DNA from: CAZGLR01 sp964526635
GTDB lineage: Bacteria; Zixibacteria; MSB-5A5; GN15; JAAZOE01
Assembly (NCBI GenBank): GCA_964526635.1
Contig: CAZGLR010000093.1
Location: 1 to 13,315 of the forward strand
DNA: 13,315 nt
Direction: 5' to 3'
Below are positions 6,268 to 13,315 of this stretch, one piece after another; positions within the stretch are counted from its first letter, which is position 1; the number at the start of each line of letters is the position of its first letter. The position numbers were made by a program, and so were the translations under genes. The notes beneath the pieces were generated by a model, which made no database searches, was not told where the DNA came from, and saw only the letters and a list, made by a program, of their open reading frames with translations.

Positions 6268-7622
6268 TTTGTCTGTTCGGCGCGGCATTTTTGTTTTTAT
6301 CAGCCTGTCTGGGCGCCGAGACCCTGACATTGACCAGAGATAAGGCCGTGGCTCTGGCCCTGGAACGCAACGAACGATTCCAGAAAGTCAAGCTGGAAGC
6401 GAATCGAGTGCGCGGGCAGTTTATCGAAGCTCGGGCGGGGGCGTTTCCACAATTATCGTTGTCGGCCAATTACACTCGGACGATTGACCTGCAGACATCG
6501 TTTCTGACCATGTCGACCGAGGACGAATCCGATGGTGAAGAGGGTTTCGGCAATGGCCGCATCAAACTTGAATTCGGGACGCCGCACAGTTATCAGTTCG
6601 GTTTGAGTCTCTATCAGCCTTTGTATGCGCCCGGGGTTGGTTCAGCCATTCAGATCGCCAAATATGGTTACGTCTATACTGACGAACGCATCAAAGCGGC
6701 CCGTCATGATATCTCGACTGAGGCGGACAAGGCCTATCTCGATGCGATCGCCGCCCGCGAAGCAGCCTTCGTATATCGAGAAGCTCAGGCGCTGGCGGAT
6801 TCCAATCTGGCCGTGGTGCGCCGTCTGTTTGATCAGGGGCGGGCCTCCGAATACGATCTGCTCAGGGCGCAGGTACGGGCCGCCAACGCCCGGCCTGATC
6901 GCATTGCCGCTGAAAACGCGCAGCGGCTGGCGCTCGATGCCCTGCGGGTAATGCTGTCGCTGCCGGCCACGACCGATCTTGTTTTGCAGGAAGACATTGA
7001 CATTATCGATACCCCCGAGGCTGAGCTTGCCCCCCTGATCGATGAGGCCTTCAGGCAGCGCCCGGAGATACAGCAAAGCGAGCAAATGATTAAGATTCGG
7101 GAAAAGAACATCAACATCGAACGGCGCGGGGTGCTGCCCAATCTGGGTGTTCGCGGGGGGGTATCCTGGGATAAATTTCTGGACGATTTCAAGTCGCCAT
7201 TGGGTGATGAAGACTGGAACCGTTCTTCGAATGTCATGGTCACGTTTACCTGGAATATTTTCGATGGCTTCTATACCAAGGGCCGCATCAAGCAGGCCCA
7301 GGTCGATCTGCATCAGAGCCGCCTGGACGACAATCAACTGCGCAATACGGTCCGACTTGAAGTCCGTGATGCCTACGGCAATGCCCGGGAAGCGTCGCAG
7401 CGGGTTGCGGCGCTGGGTGAGACAGTTGATCAGGCGCAGCGTGGCGTCGAGATCGCCCAGGTCCGCTATCAAAATGGTGTCGGGACACAATTGGAAGTGC
7501 TCGATGCCCAGGTTGCGCTGACACGGGCGCGAGTCAATAGAATTACGGCAATACACGACCTGGCAGTGGCGGTTGCCGAACTGCGCCGCGCGGTCGGACG
7601 GGATTGGGCTCCACAATGGTGA
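6258..7622 (+). CDS. TolC-family outer membrane efflux factor
   Basis: A 454-residue outer membrane channel component of a tripartite RND pump. It has an N-terminal signal peptide, then the TolC/OEP repeat: LTLTRDKAVALALERN near the start of the first repeat, the ARAGAFPQLSLSANY beta-barrel strand, long Ala/Gln/Arg-rich coiled-coil helices, and a second repeat with IDEAFRQRPEIQQSEQMIKI, LPNLGVRGG and VRYQNGVGTQLEVLDAQVAL. An in-frame ATG exists at 6228, but 6258 is preferred because the signal peptide starts there and GGAG lies 8 bases upstream. The signal region contains LSAC (14-17), which could be a lipobox (many OprM-type factors are lipoproteins). Cleavage after CLGA by signal peptidase I is also possible. 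It is 11 bases from the adaptor gene. Confidence 0.93.
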   Translation: MRVICLFGAAFLFLSACLGAETLTLTRDKAVALALERNERFQKVKLEANRVRGQFIEARAGAFPQLSLSANYTRTIDLQTSFLTMSTEDESDGEEGFGNGRIKLEFGTPHSYQFGLSLYQPLYAPGVGSAIQIAKYGYVYTDERIKAARHDISTEADKAYLDAIAAREAAFVYREAQALADSNLAVVRRLFDQGRASEYDLLRAQVRAANARPDRIAAENAQRLALDALRVMLSLPATTDLVLQEDIDIIDTPEAELAPLIDEAFRQRPEIQQSEQMIKIREKNINIERRGVLPNLGVRGGVSWDKFLDDFKSPLGDEDWNRSSNVMVTFTWNIFDGFYTKGRIKQAQVDLHQSRLDDNQLRNTVRLEVRDAYGNAREASQRVAALGETVDQAQRGVEIAQVRYQNGVGTQLEVLDAQVALTRARVNRITAIHDLAVAVAELRRAVGRDWAPQW

Positions 7623-7633
7623 GGATACTGACT

Positions 7634-8659
7634 ATGAAGACAGCATACAGACTTTTCATTTCATGCATCTGCTTCGGCCTGATGATCGGATGCACCGACA
7701 AGACTATTGTCGAAGATAAGGAGCCGGAAGCGGTTGCGATTCAGACGGCTCCGGTTCTGCAGGACGATTTCATTGTGACGGCTGATTTCGGCGGCACCCT
7801 GCGAGGTGATCAGCAAACCCAGGTGATCTCAAAGATACTGGGTACCGTTAGTGAAATACCGGTCAAGATCGGCCAGCGTGTCAAGGAAGGCGATATCCTG
7901 GTAAAATTCGATCCCAATGGGGTGCAGTCGCAATTCCGTCAGACGGAAGCGCAGTACCTCAACGCTGAAAAGACATACCGGCAAAGCAAGGCGCTCTATG
8001 ATGCCGGGGCGATCTCGGAATCTGAATTCGATGCTGCTGAGACAGCCTATATCGTAGCCAAAGCTGCCTATGATGCCACCCGGCAATCGTTTAATATCAC
8101 AGCGCCGTTTACCGGAGTTGTCGCCGATATTCCGATTCGCCTCGGTGACGAGCTTTCGGCCGGCATACCGGTGGTTGAAATCGCCGATGTCGGCGCGCTT
8201 CGCCTGGTCCTTGATGTCCCCACCTCACAGGTAGCGCAGCTCGAGACCGGGCAGCCGGTGCGGGTAAATTCGCCGTTTGATACCTCGATTGCCATGACCG
8301 GTGAGATTATCAGCATCGCCGATGCCGCCAATCAGGCCACCCGCAGCTTTGAAGTCGAATGCCGCTTCACTGATGCCCCGAAAGTGTTTGCACCGGGTAT
8401 GTACGTGGTCGCGGAAATCGAAGTCAAAACACTGGAAGACGCCACGGTTGTCAGCAATGATGCTATCCTGTACCGTTCCGGGAAACCGATCACATACGTG
8501 ATCATAGATGATGCTGCCGCCCTGATAGATCTGATTGTTCTGGCCAGCAGCCATGGCCACAGTGCGGTCGAAGGCAACCTCCAGCCGGGACAGCGGGTAG
8601 TGACAGTCGGACAGAAGAACTTGACACCGGGTGCACGGGTGCGGGAGGCCGGTCGATGA
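7634..8659 (+). CDS. RND efflux periplasmic adaptor (membrane fusion) lipoprotein
   Basis: A 341-residue HlyD/AcrA-type adaptor linking the inner-membrane pump to the outer-membrane channel. The N-terminal signal peptide ends in a lipobox-like LMIGC, so Cys20 would carry the lipid anchor. Domains in order: a lipoyl half-motif (GTVSEIPVKIGQRVKEGDILVKFD, about 70-93), a short alpha-hairpin (about 95-150), the second lipoyl half (ITAPFTGVVADIPIRLGDEL), a beta-barrel (LVLDVPTSQVAQLETGQPV) and a membrane-proximal domain ending in LQPGQRVVTVGQKNL. The hairpin is short, as in many AcrA/MexA-like adaptors. ATG 7634 is preferred over in-frame ATGs at 7604 and 7616 because GAGGA (7621-7625) lies 8 bases upstream and the signal peptide begins there. 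Its stop overlaps the permease start (ATGA). Confidence 0.94.
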   Translation: MKTAYRLFISCICFGLMIGCTDKTIVEDKEPEAVAIQTAPVLQDDFIVTADFGGTLRGDQQTQVISKILGTVSEIPVKIGQRVKEGDILVKFDPNGVQSQFRQTEAQYLNAEKTYRQSKALYDAGAISESEFDAAETAYIVAKAAYDATRQSFNITAPFTGVVADIPIRLGDELSAGIPVVEIADVGALRLVLDVPTSQVAQLETGQPVRVNSPFDTSIAMTGEIISIADAANQATRSFEVECRFTDAPKVFAPGMYVVAEIEVKTLEDATVVSNDAILYRSGKPITYVIIDDAAALIDLIVLASSHGHSAVEGNLQPGQRVVTVGQKNLTPGARVREAGR

Positions 8660-11600
8660 TTTTATCCAAGATATCCATCAGGCAGCCGGTTTTTGCCACG
8701 ATGATGATTGTGGCCCTGCTGGTGCTTGGTATTACGTCCTTTTTCGCCCTGGATGTGGATCTTTTTCCTGACATCGACTTTCCCTTTGTCGTGGTGACAG
8801 TCGTCTATCCCGGCGCCAGTGCTGAAGCCGTTGAACTCGATGTTACCAAGGAGATCGAGGATGCCGTCGTGACTATCGCCGGCATCAGGGATATTCAATC
8901 AACGTCGCAGGAGGGATTCTCCACGACCCTGATCCAGTTTGAGCTGGGTATCGATGGTATCGATGCCGCCGCCGAAGTACGGGATAAAATTTCGACAATC
9001 CGGGCCGAATTGCCTGATGATATCGAAGAGCCGGTGATTCAGCGGTATGATCCATCCGAACAGCCGATTATGACGTTGTCGGTTTCCGGTTCGCAGTCGC
9101 TCCGTGATTTGACTGATTTCGTCGACGACAATATCAAACCGCGCCTTGAATCGGTGTCGGGTGTGGGCGCGGCGACGGTCGTGGGCGGCGCCGAACGGGA
9201 AATCCAGGTGCGACTTAACCCCATGGCGCTGAAAGCATTCGATATTACGCCGGCCATGATCAGCGAGAAGCTGCGGTCGGAAAATGTCGAAATCCCGGCC
9301 GGAACGATCGTTGATGCCAGCCGTGAATGGATTGTCCGTACGATGGGCCGCTTCGGCAGTGTTGATGATATCCGTGAGATGGTCGTCTTTACACCGCAGG
9401 GGCGGATGGTCCGGCTTGATGAAATCGCCGAAATACTCGATACCGAGGTTGAGGCGACGTCGGCCTCACGGCTCAATAGCGAAACGGCCATCGGTGTTCA
9501 GATACGCCGTCAATCGGGCACCAATACTGTCAGTGTGGCCAACGGCGTCAAAGAAGAGATTGAGTCTATCCGGTCGGAGTTGCCGGCCGGGATGGACATA
9601 GTCCTGGTGCGCGATAATTCAACTTTTATCGAAGATTCCATCCACGAGGTATTGACCAATATTATCTGGGGTACTGCTCTGGCCACGCTGGTGATCTTTC
9701 TGTTTCTGGCTGATTTCCGAACAACTATTATCGCCGGCATTACGATCCCTATTTCGATTATTGCCACGTTTACAATGATGCGCATGCTCGGGTTTACGAT
9801 CAACATGATGACCCTGCTGGGGTTGTCGCTGGCGGTGGGGCTTTTGATCGATGATGCCATTGTCGTGATCGAAAATATCTATCGTCACATGGAGATGCGC
9901 AAAAAGGCAAGAGAGGCTGCTGAAGACGGCACCGATGAAATCGGTCTGGCGGTCTCGGCGACATCGTTTGCTATCATTGTCGTATTCCTGCCGGTGGCGT
10001 TTATGTCGGGGATTGTGGGACAGTTTTTTTACTCCTTTGGAATCACTGTGGCATTTGCGCTGGCGGTCAGTCTGTTCACGGCCTTTACTCTGACTCCGAT
10101 GTTGTCGGCCAATTTCCTGCTGCCCCGGGGACGCATTGAAAAAAGCCGCATTTACAAGGGGCTCAAAGGCTGGAGCCGGGTCTGGAGCCATATCGAGCAG
10201 AATATTTATAAACCGTCACTGGCCTGGTCTCTGCGCAACGGCTTTACCAAGTTCGTCACACTGGCGCTGGCTACGGTGGCTTTTGTATTCGCCATTTTTA
10301 TTGGTGGCTTTATCGGGTCTGAATTTATTCCTCGTACTGATGAAAACCAACTGGTGGTGTCTTTCGAGGGCCTGGCCGGTGACCGTCTTGTGACAACCAT
10401 CAATAACATCAAGCCGGTCGAACAAATGCTTCTGGCCAAAGATGAGGTCATGGCCGTTCAGACAACCGTCGGCGGGGCGAATGCGCCTGAATACAAAGGC
10501 AGCATTTTCGTCAAACTGATCGATAAATCCGAGCGTGGTGCCTCGGCTGATTCGCTGGTGAAAGTTGTTCGTGAGGACCTCAAGACCATACCCGGCTTTT
10601 TCTTTTCGGTTGATCTTCAGGAATCTGAAGGCGGCGACCGTCCGATTGACTTGTCATTGCGCGGTCCCGATCTGAACCAGCTGGAAGAATACAGTATGCA
10701 GATTATCGAGCGCATCCAGGACATCCCCGGTGCGGTTGATCTGACAACATCTATGGAACCGGGCAAACCGGAACTCCGCATAAATCTCAATCGGGATCTG
10801 GCGGCTGATCTGGGTGTGAGTACGTATCAGCTTGCCTCTGAAATGCGGCAGTACTTCGATGGTGTCGTCACATCCCGCTTTGAAGAAGGCGATGATGAAT
10901 ACGACATCCGGGTTCAGATTGCCGAGAAATACCGTAATAATCCGCAAAGCCTCGGTATGCTGCCAGTGACTTCGAACAAGGAGATCGTGGGCCGTGATCG
11001 CTTTGTCGTGCCGTTGGAGCAGATCGCGTCCATCGAACGGACGTCGGGGCCGTCGCAGATAAACCGCTTCAACCGCAGCCGCGAAGTGCGCGTTTCCGGC
11101 GGTGTCGTCGACCGGCCGTCCGGTGATGTTCGAGAGGATATCCTCGCCGACCTGGCGACGATGAATCTCAAGCCGGGCTATTCGATTTCGGCGGTAGGTG
11201 AGGCCGAATACATGGCCGAATCGTTCCAGAATATCTTCCTGGCCATGTTTCTGGCGGTTATCTTCATCTACCTGGTACTGGCCAGTCTTTACAACAGTTT
11301 CACGGATCCCTTGTCGATTATGATGTCGCAGCCGCTGGCGATCGTCGGGGCGTTGCTGTCGCTGTTTTTCTTCGGGACACCATTTTCTCTGATGTCGATG
11401 ATCGGGATTGTATTGCTTCTCGGGCTGGTGACAAAAAATGCGATTCTGCTGATTGACTTCACCAAACAGCGCCGGGCGCAGGGAATGGATCGCGACGAAG
11501 CCCTGCTGGAGGCCGGTCCCATACGGTTTCGCCCGATTGTCATGACTGCCCTTTCGACTATTTTCGGGGTTCTGCCGCTGGCTCTGGCTATCGGCGCCGG

Positions 11601-11781
11601 TGCTGAATTCCGGGCGCCGATTGCACGGGCCGTGATCGGTGGCATGATTTCTTCGACCATCTTGACCCTGGTCGTGATTCCGGTGGTCTATGCTGTCGTT
11701 GATGACTGGACATCTTTCCTGGCGCGTATTTTTGGCGTCAAACGGAACCCGGCCGAAGCTGAGACTGTACAAGAATCGTAA
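8656..11781 (+). CDS. RND-superfamily efflux permease (AcrB/HAE-like inner membrane pump)
   Basis: A 1041-residue proton-driven inner-membrane transporter, normal RND length. It opens with the cytoplasmic IRQPVFATM block and TM1 (about 12-31), then two large periplasmic loops, each followed by a membrane bundle (TM2-6 about 335-480; TM7 about 533-555; TM8-12 about 858-1025). The proton-relay residues are intact: Asp399-Asp400 in VGLLIDDAIVVIEN and Lys927 in GLVTKNAILLIDF, matching AcrB Asp407/Asp408/Lys940. The DD-K arrangement argues for a drug or hydrophobic-compound pump rather than a heavy-metal CusA type, but the actual substrate is not readable. Its ATG overlaps the adaptor stop by 4 bases, and a terminator follows 24 bases after its stop. 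Expression is presumably governed by the TetR gene at the head of the operon. Confidence 0.96.
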   Translation: MILSKISIRQPVFATMMIVALLVLGITSFFALDVDLFPDIDFPFVVVTVVYPGASAEAVELDVTKEIEDAVVTIAGIRDIQSTSQEGFSTTLIQFELGIDGIDAAAEVRDKISTIRAELPDDIEEPVIQRYDPSEQPIMTLSVSGSQSLRDLTDFVDDNIKPRLESVSGVGAATVVGGAEREIQVRLNPMALKAFDITPAMISEKLRSENVEIPAGTIVDASREWIVRTMGRFGSVDDIREMVVFTPQGRMVRLDEIAEILDTEVEATSASRLNSETAIGVQIRRQSGTNTVSVANGVKEEIESIRSELPAGMDIVLVRDNSTFIEDSIHEVLTNIIWGTALATLVIFLFLADFRTTIIAGITIPISIIATFTMMRMLGFTINMMTLLGLSLAVGLLIDDAIVVIENIYRHMEMRKKAREAAEDGTDEIGLAVSATSFAIIVVFLPVAFMSGIVGQFFYSFGITVAFALAVSLFTAFTLTPMLSANFLLPRGRIEKSRIYKGLKGWSRVWSHIEQNIYKPSLAWSLRNGFTKFVTLALATVAFVFAIFIGGFIGSEFIPRTDENQLVVSFEGLAGDRLVTTINNIKPVEQMLLAKDEVMAVQTTVGGANAPEYKGSIFVKLIDKSERGASADSLVKVVREDLKTIPGFFFSVDLQESEGGDRPIDLSLRGPDLNQLEEYSMQIIERIQDIPGAVDLTTSMEPGKPELRINLNRDLAADLGVSTYQLASEMRQYFDGVVTSRFEEGDDEYDIRVQIAEKYRNNPQSLGMLPVTSNKEIVGRDRFVVPLEQIASIERTSGPSQINRFNRSREVRVSGGVVDRPSGDVREDILADLATMNLKPGYSISAVGEAEYMAESFQNIFLAMFLAVIFIYLVLASLYNSFTDPLSIMMSQPLAIVGALLSLFFFGTPFSLMSMIGIVLLLGLVTKNAILLIDFTKQRRAQGMDRDEALLEAGPIRFRPIVMTALSTIFGVLPLALAIGAGAEFRAPIARAVIGGMISSTILTLVVIPVVYAVVDDWTSFLARIFGVKRNPAEAETVQES

Positions 11782-11804
11782 CGGAAATGTTTGTTGTGCC
11801 ACGG

Positions 11805-11839
11805 GCGGCCGGTTGAAGGACTAACCGGCCGCTTTTTTT
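11805..11839 (+). terminator. Rho-independent terminator of the efflux operon
   Basis: A perfect 10-bp stem GCGGCCGGTT / AACCGGCCGC (11805-11814 with 11823-11832) has an 8-base loop and is followed by seven T. It sits between the permease stop and the convergent putative anti-sigma gene. The minus-strand reading lacks a T-run, so I see no terminator for the leftward pair. Confidence 0.93.
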
Positions 11840-11847
11840 GTATCAGT

Positions 11848-12375
11848 TTACAGGGAAATCAATGGCGGGGATGTATGCCGTCGCTGGGAGATGATACGAT
11901 CGACTATCGCCAGCAAAACAAATCCGAGAATAATCGCTCCGGCAAACGGCAGACTGAACGGCAACTCCGATGTCGAGGCAACCAATTTCTGCAGGCCGAT
12001 ACTGTTGACCCAGGCAATCAGGCTATCCCAGCCGGGGATAAGTCCGGTCAATGTTTCGGGCTTCATAAAAATCATAACTGAAGCCAGACCAATAGTTACC
12101 GAGGCGACCACCACCAGCCAGTCGGCGCTCAGGTGCGGCTCTTGCGGGGTTGCTTGCACATCCATCTTGACCGTGGCGGCCACCCGCGCGGCGAAGTCAA
12201 TCGACAATTCCGGTTCAGGCATATCCTTCAGAGCCAAATACATTGACTGCAAATCGCGATAGGCCGCCTGATCGGCCTCGGAAACAGCCAGGATTCTCTC
12301 GATGTCCTGCGGGTTGGCCGCGACGCCATCGAGATAGGCCTGAAGATCATCATCGGTAAGCTGGCGCTGCATCAT
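11848..12375 (-). CDS. Putative membrane anti-sigma factor
   Basis: A 175-residue protein with a cytoplasmic N-terminal region (1-85) opening LTDDDLQAYLDG, a pattern common at the start of anti-sigma domains. It has two predicted membrane helices (about 86-104, WLVVVASVTIGLASVMIFM; about 142-163, PFAGAIILGFVLLAIVDRII) and a short basic tail. By position it should hold the co-encoded ECF sigma factor inactive at the inner membrane. There is no cysteine at all, so no zinc-binding HxxxCxxC (ZAS) motif. With two helices instead of the usual one, both termini would be cytoplasmic, leaving only a loop of about 37 residues outside. The start ATG overlaps the sigma stop (ATGA), with a second ATG adjacent. 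Role is inferred mainly from context. Confidence 0.72.
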   Translation of the reverse strand: MMQRQLTDDDLQAYLDGVAANPQDIERILAVSEADQAAYRDLQSMYLALKDMPEPELSIDFAARVAATVKMDVQATPQEPHLSADWLVVVASVTIGLASVMIFMKPETLTGLIPGWDSLIAWVNSIGLQKLVASTSELPFSLPFAGAIILGFVLLAIVDRIISQRRHTSPPLISL

Positions 12376-12938
12376 AAATCCTCCCGCGCAAAGGCGGCGC
12401 TGAGTCTTTTTTTTAGCATTTTTCGGGCCCGAAAAAGATAGCTTTTGACAGTGCCTTCCGGCAACTTCAAAACCTGGCTGATTTCTTCATATGATAATTC
12501 CTGCTGATGAAACAATCCGACGATAGTTCTATACACCGGCGGCAGTTTGTCGATTTCCCGTCCGAGCAGAGTGGCCAGTTCACGGTTCTCGAAAACTGTT
12601 TCGGGCGTTGTAGCGGCTGGATCGGCAGCATCATGGGGAGTATCGTCGTTCTGGAGATCATCATACAACGGCAGTTTCTTCTTTTCCAGAAAATTCAAAC
12701 TGGTGTTACAGGCGATTCGCCCGATCCAGGTGGACAGTTTGGACTCGAACCGGAAACTGGGCAAATGCTGATACACTTTGAAAAAAACCTCCTGGCAAAT
12801 ATCTTCCCGATCGGCTGTGACAGGGACCATGCGAAAGACAATCTGGGCAACCAGTCGTTGATATTGTCTGACCAGATCGGCAAACGCCCTCTGGTCACCG
12901 GCACGGACTTTGTCGACAAGTTCTCGGGAATTTTCCAT
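12372..12938 (-). CDS. ECF-type RNA polymerase sigma factor (RpoE-like)
   Basis: A 188-residue sigma-70-family protein with only regions 2 and 4, as in extracytoplasmic-function sigmas. Region 2 (about 10-85) includes ADREDICQEVFFKVYQHL and KLSTWIGRIACNTSLNFL. A variable linker (about 88-117) is rich in Asp, Pro and Ala. Region 4 (about 119-177) includes LPPVYRTIVGLF and the HTH LSYEEISQVLKLPEGTVKSYLFRAR. It directs RNA polymerase to a stress or envelope regulon and is presumably restrained by the overlapping downstream membrane protein. ATG 12938 has a good Shine-Dalgarno (AGGAAGG) 4 bases upstream. Which stimulus it answers cannot be told from here. Confidence 0.95.
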   Translation of the reverse strand: MENSRELVDKVRAGDQRAFADLVRQYQRLVAQIVFRMVPVTADREDICQEVFFKVYQHLPSFRFESKLSTWIGRIACNTSLNFLEKKKLPLYDDLQNDDTPHDAADPAATTPETVFENRELATLLGREIDKLPPVYRTIVGLFHQQELSYEEISQVLKLPEGTVKSYLFRARKMLKKRLSAAFAREDL

Positions 12939-12950
12939 ACACCTTCCTAC

Positions 12951-12970
12951 GGATCAGACCGGTCTGGTCC
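12951..12970. repeat. 20-base palindrome upstream of the sigma gene
   Basis: The core CAGACCGGTCTG (12955-12966) is perfectly symmetric and extends to 20 bases with one T-G mismatch. It lies 12 bases before the sigma start codon and could be an operator or could simply overlap the promoter -10 described for this position. Confidence 0.6.
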
Positions 12971-12981
12971 GCGAAAGTTAC
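12954..12981 (-). promoter_or_regulatory. Candidate ECF-type autoregulatory promoter
   Basis: On the minus strand GTAACTT (the -35, with AAC at 12977-12979) is followed after the AAC by 18 bases and then TCTGA (12954-12958). This matches the sigma-E-type pattern GGAACTT-N16-TCTGA with one mismatch in the -35 and exact spacing. Transcription would start near 12948, only about 10 bases before the ATG, but the Shine-Dalgarno would just be included. Confidence 0.45.
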
Positions 12982-13085
12982 AAAAAAAGATTATTTAGCG
13001 ATGCAACTTTTCCTGCCGCGGGCGGTCCGATAGGGCAGAAGATAACAAACCAAGCGCCGAGATTCGGCCGAAGGAGGAAAGTCCG

Positions 13086-13315
13086 ATGTCAGAATTTTGG
13101 GATTATTCACCGGTATTTATCATTTTTCCGGTCTGGGCCCTGGTGATGAAATGGTGGTTCGAATATCGAACCCGGAAGCAGTTAATTGACAAGGGGTTGG
13201 TCGATGAAAAAGTGAAGTTCCTCAACTTCGATACCATGGCTCATTATGCCCCGAGCTCGCTGAAATGGGGTCTGGTCTTTACCCTCTCGGGGCTGGGGTG
13301 GATTATTGCCCAGAT
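13086..13315 (+). CDS. Small membrane protein, N-terminal part (runs off window)
   Basis: An open frame from ATG 13086 to the window edge, 76 codons with no stop seen. A strong Shine-Dalgarno (AAGGAGGAAA; GGAGG 13073-13077, 8 bases before ATG) supports the start. The protein begins MSEFWDYSPVFIIFPVWALV, has one membrane helix (about 8-22), a charged cytoplasmic-type segment (EYRTRKQLIDKGLVDEK) and the start of a second helix (WGLVFTLSGLGWIIAQ, about 63-78). The layout resembles DUF6249-type membrane proteins often found near ECF sigma genes, but that assignment is tentative. It is divergent from the sigma gene across 147 bases. Confidence 0.7.
   Translation, partial: MSEFWDYSPVFIIFPVWALVMKWWFEYRTRKQLIDKGLVDEKVKFLNFDTMAHYAPSSLKWGLVFTLSGLGWIIAQ

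Noticed and set aside
6642..7616. Long minus-strand open frame (324 codons) inside the TolC-like gene
   Set aside because: It is antisense to a clear TolC-family gene, and its translation shows no domain or membrane pattern. Codon bias of the real gene explains the lack of stops.
10654..11802. Long minus-strand open frame (382 codons) inside the RND permease gene
   Set aside because: Antisense to a complete, motif-intact permease. The translation is rich in His, Arg and Gln with no fold signature, typical of a shadow frame.
12957..12964. GACCGGTC core shared by the sigma-gene palindrome and the TetR operator at 5494-5507
   Set aside because: An 8-base self-complementary core can recur by chance in this composition, and the flanks differ, so it is not evidence of a common regulator.

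Overview
The window looks like chromosomal DNA from a Gram-negative bacterium of moderate GC content. A tripartite RND efflux pump with a TolC-type partner implies an outer membrane, and a PEP-CTERM protein implies an exosortase elsewhere in the genome. The closest family resemblances I recognise (a secreted protein often misannotated as 'asparagine synthetase B', an XPF/ERCC4-like protein with a helix-hairpin-helix tail, a PEP-CTERM protein, and an ECF sigma/anti-sigma pair) suit the FCB superphylum, with a Zixibacteria-like lineage as my best guess. That placement is an inference. I see no tRNA, rRNA, CRISPR array, transposase or phage gene.

Left part, 1-4257: the 3' end of an RmlA-type sugar-nucleotide nucleotidyltransferase runs rightward and meets a leftward XPF/ERCC4-like gene, with only 6 bases between the stops. 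Further leftward genes are a signal-peptide protein of the misnamed 'asparagine synthetase B' family, closed by a strong intrinsic terminator, and upstream of it the recombination ATPase rarA. The XPF-like protein keeps the fold and the HhH tail, but every catalytic residue I can align is substituted.

Middle, 4258-5420: a gene-free stretch of about 390 bases leads into a single-gene unit for a PEP-CTERM protein. Directly upstream is a sigma-54 type -24/-12 element with exact GG-N10-GC spacing, and an intrinsic terminator follows the gene. This fits the RpoN/PrsK/PrsR control described for PEP-CTERM genes in other bacteria.

Right-centre, 5421-11839: a self-contained efflux operon of tetR, a TolC-like outer membrane factor, a periplasmic adaptor lipoprotein and an RND permease, with overlapping or nearly touching genes. 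At least two palindromic operator candidates lie upstream, each on a plausible promoter, so the repressor probably controls itself and the pump. A strong terminator ends the operon.

Right end, 11848-13315: a leftward ECF sigma factor and a two-TM putative anti-sigma factor overlap by ATGA. An ECF-like promoter candidate sits immediately upstream of the sigma gene, suggesting autoregulation. A small membrane protein gene runs divergently off the right edge.
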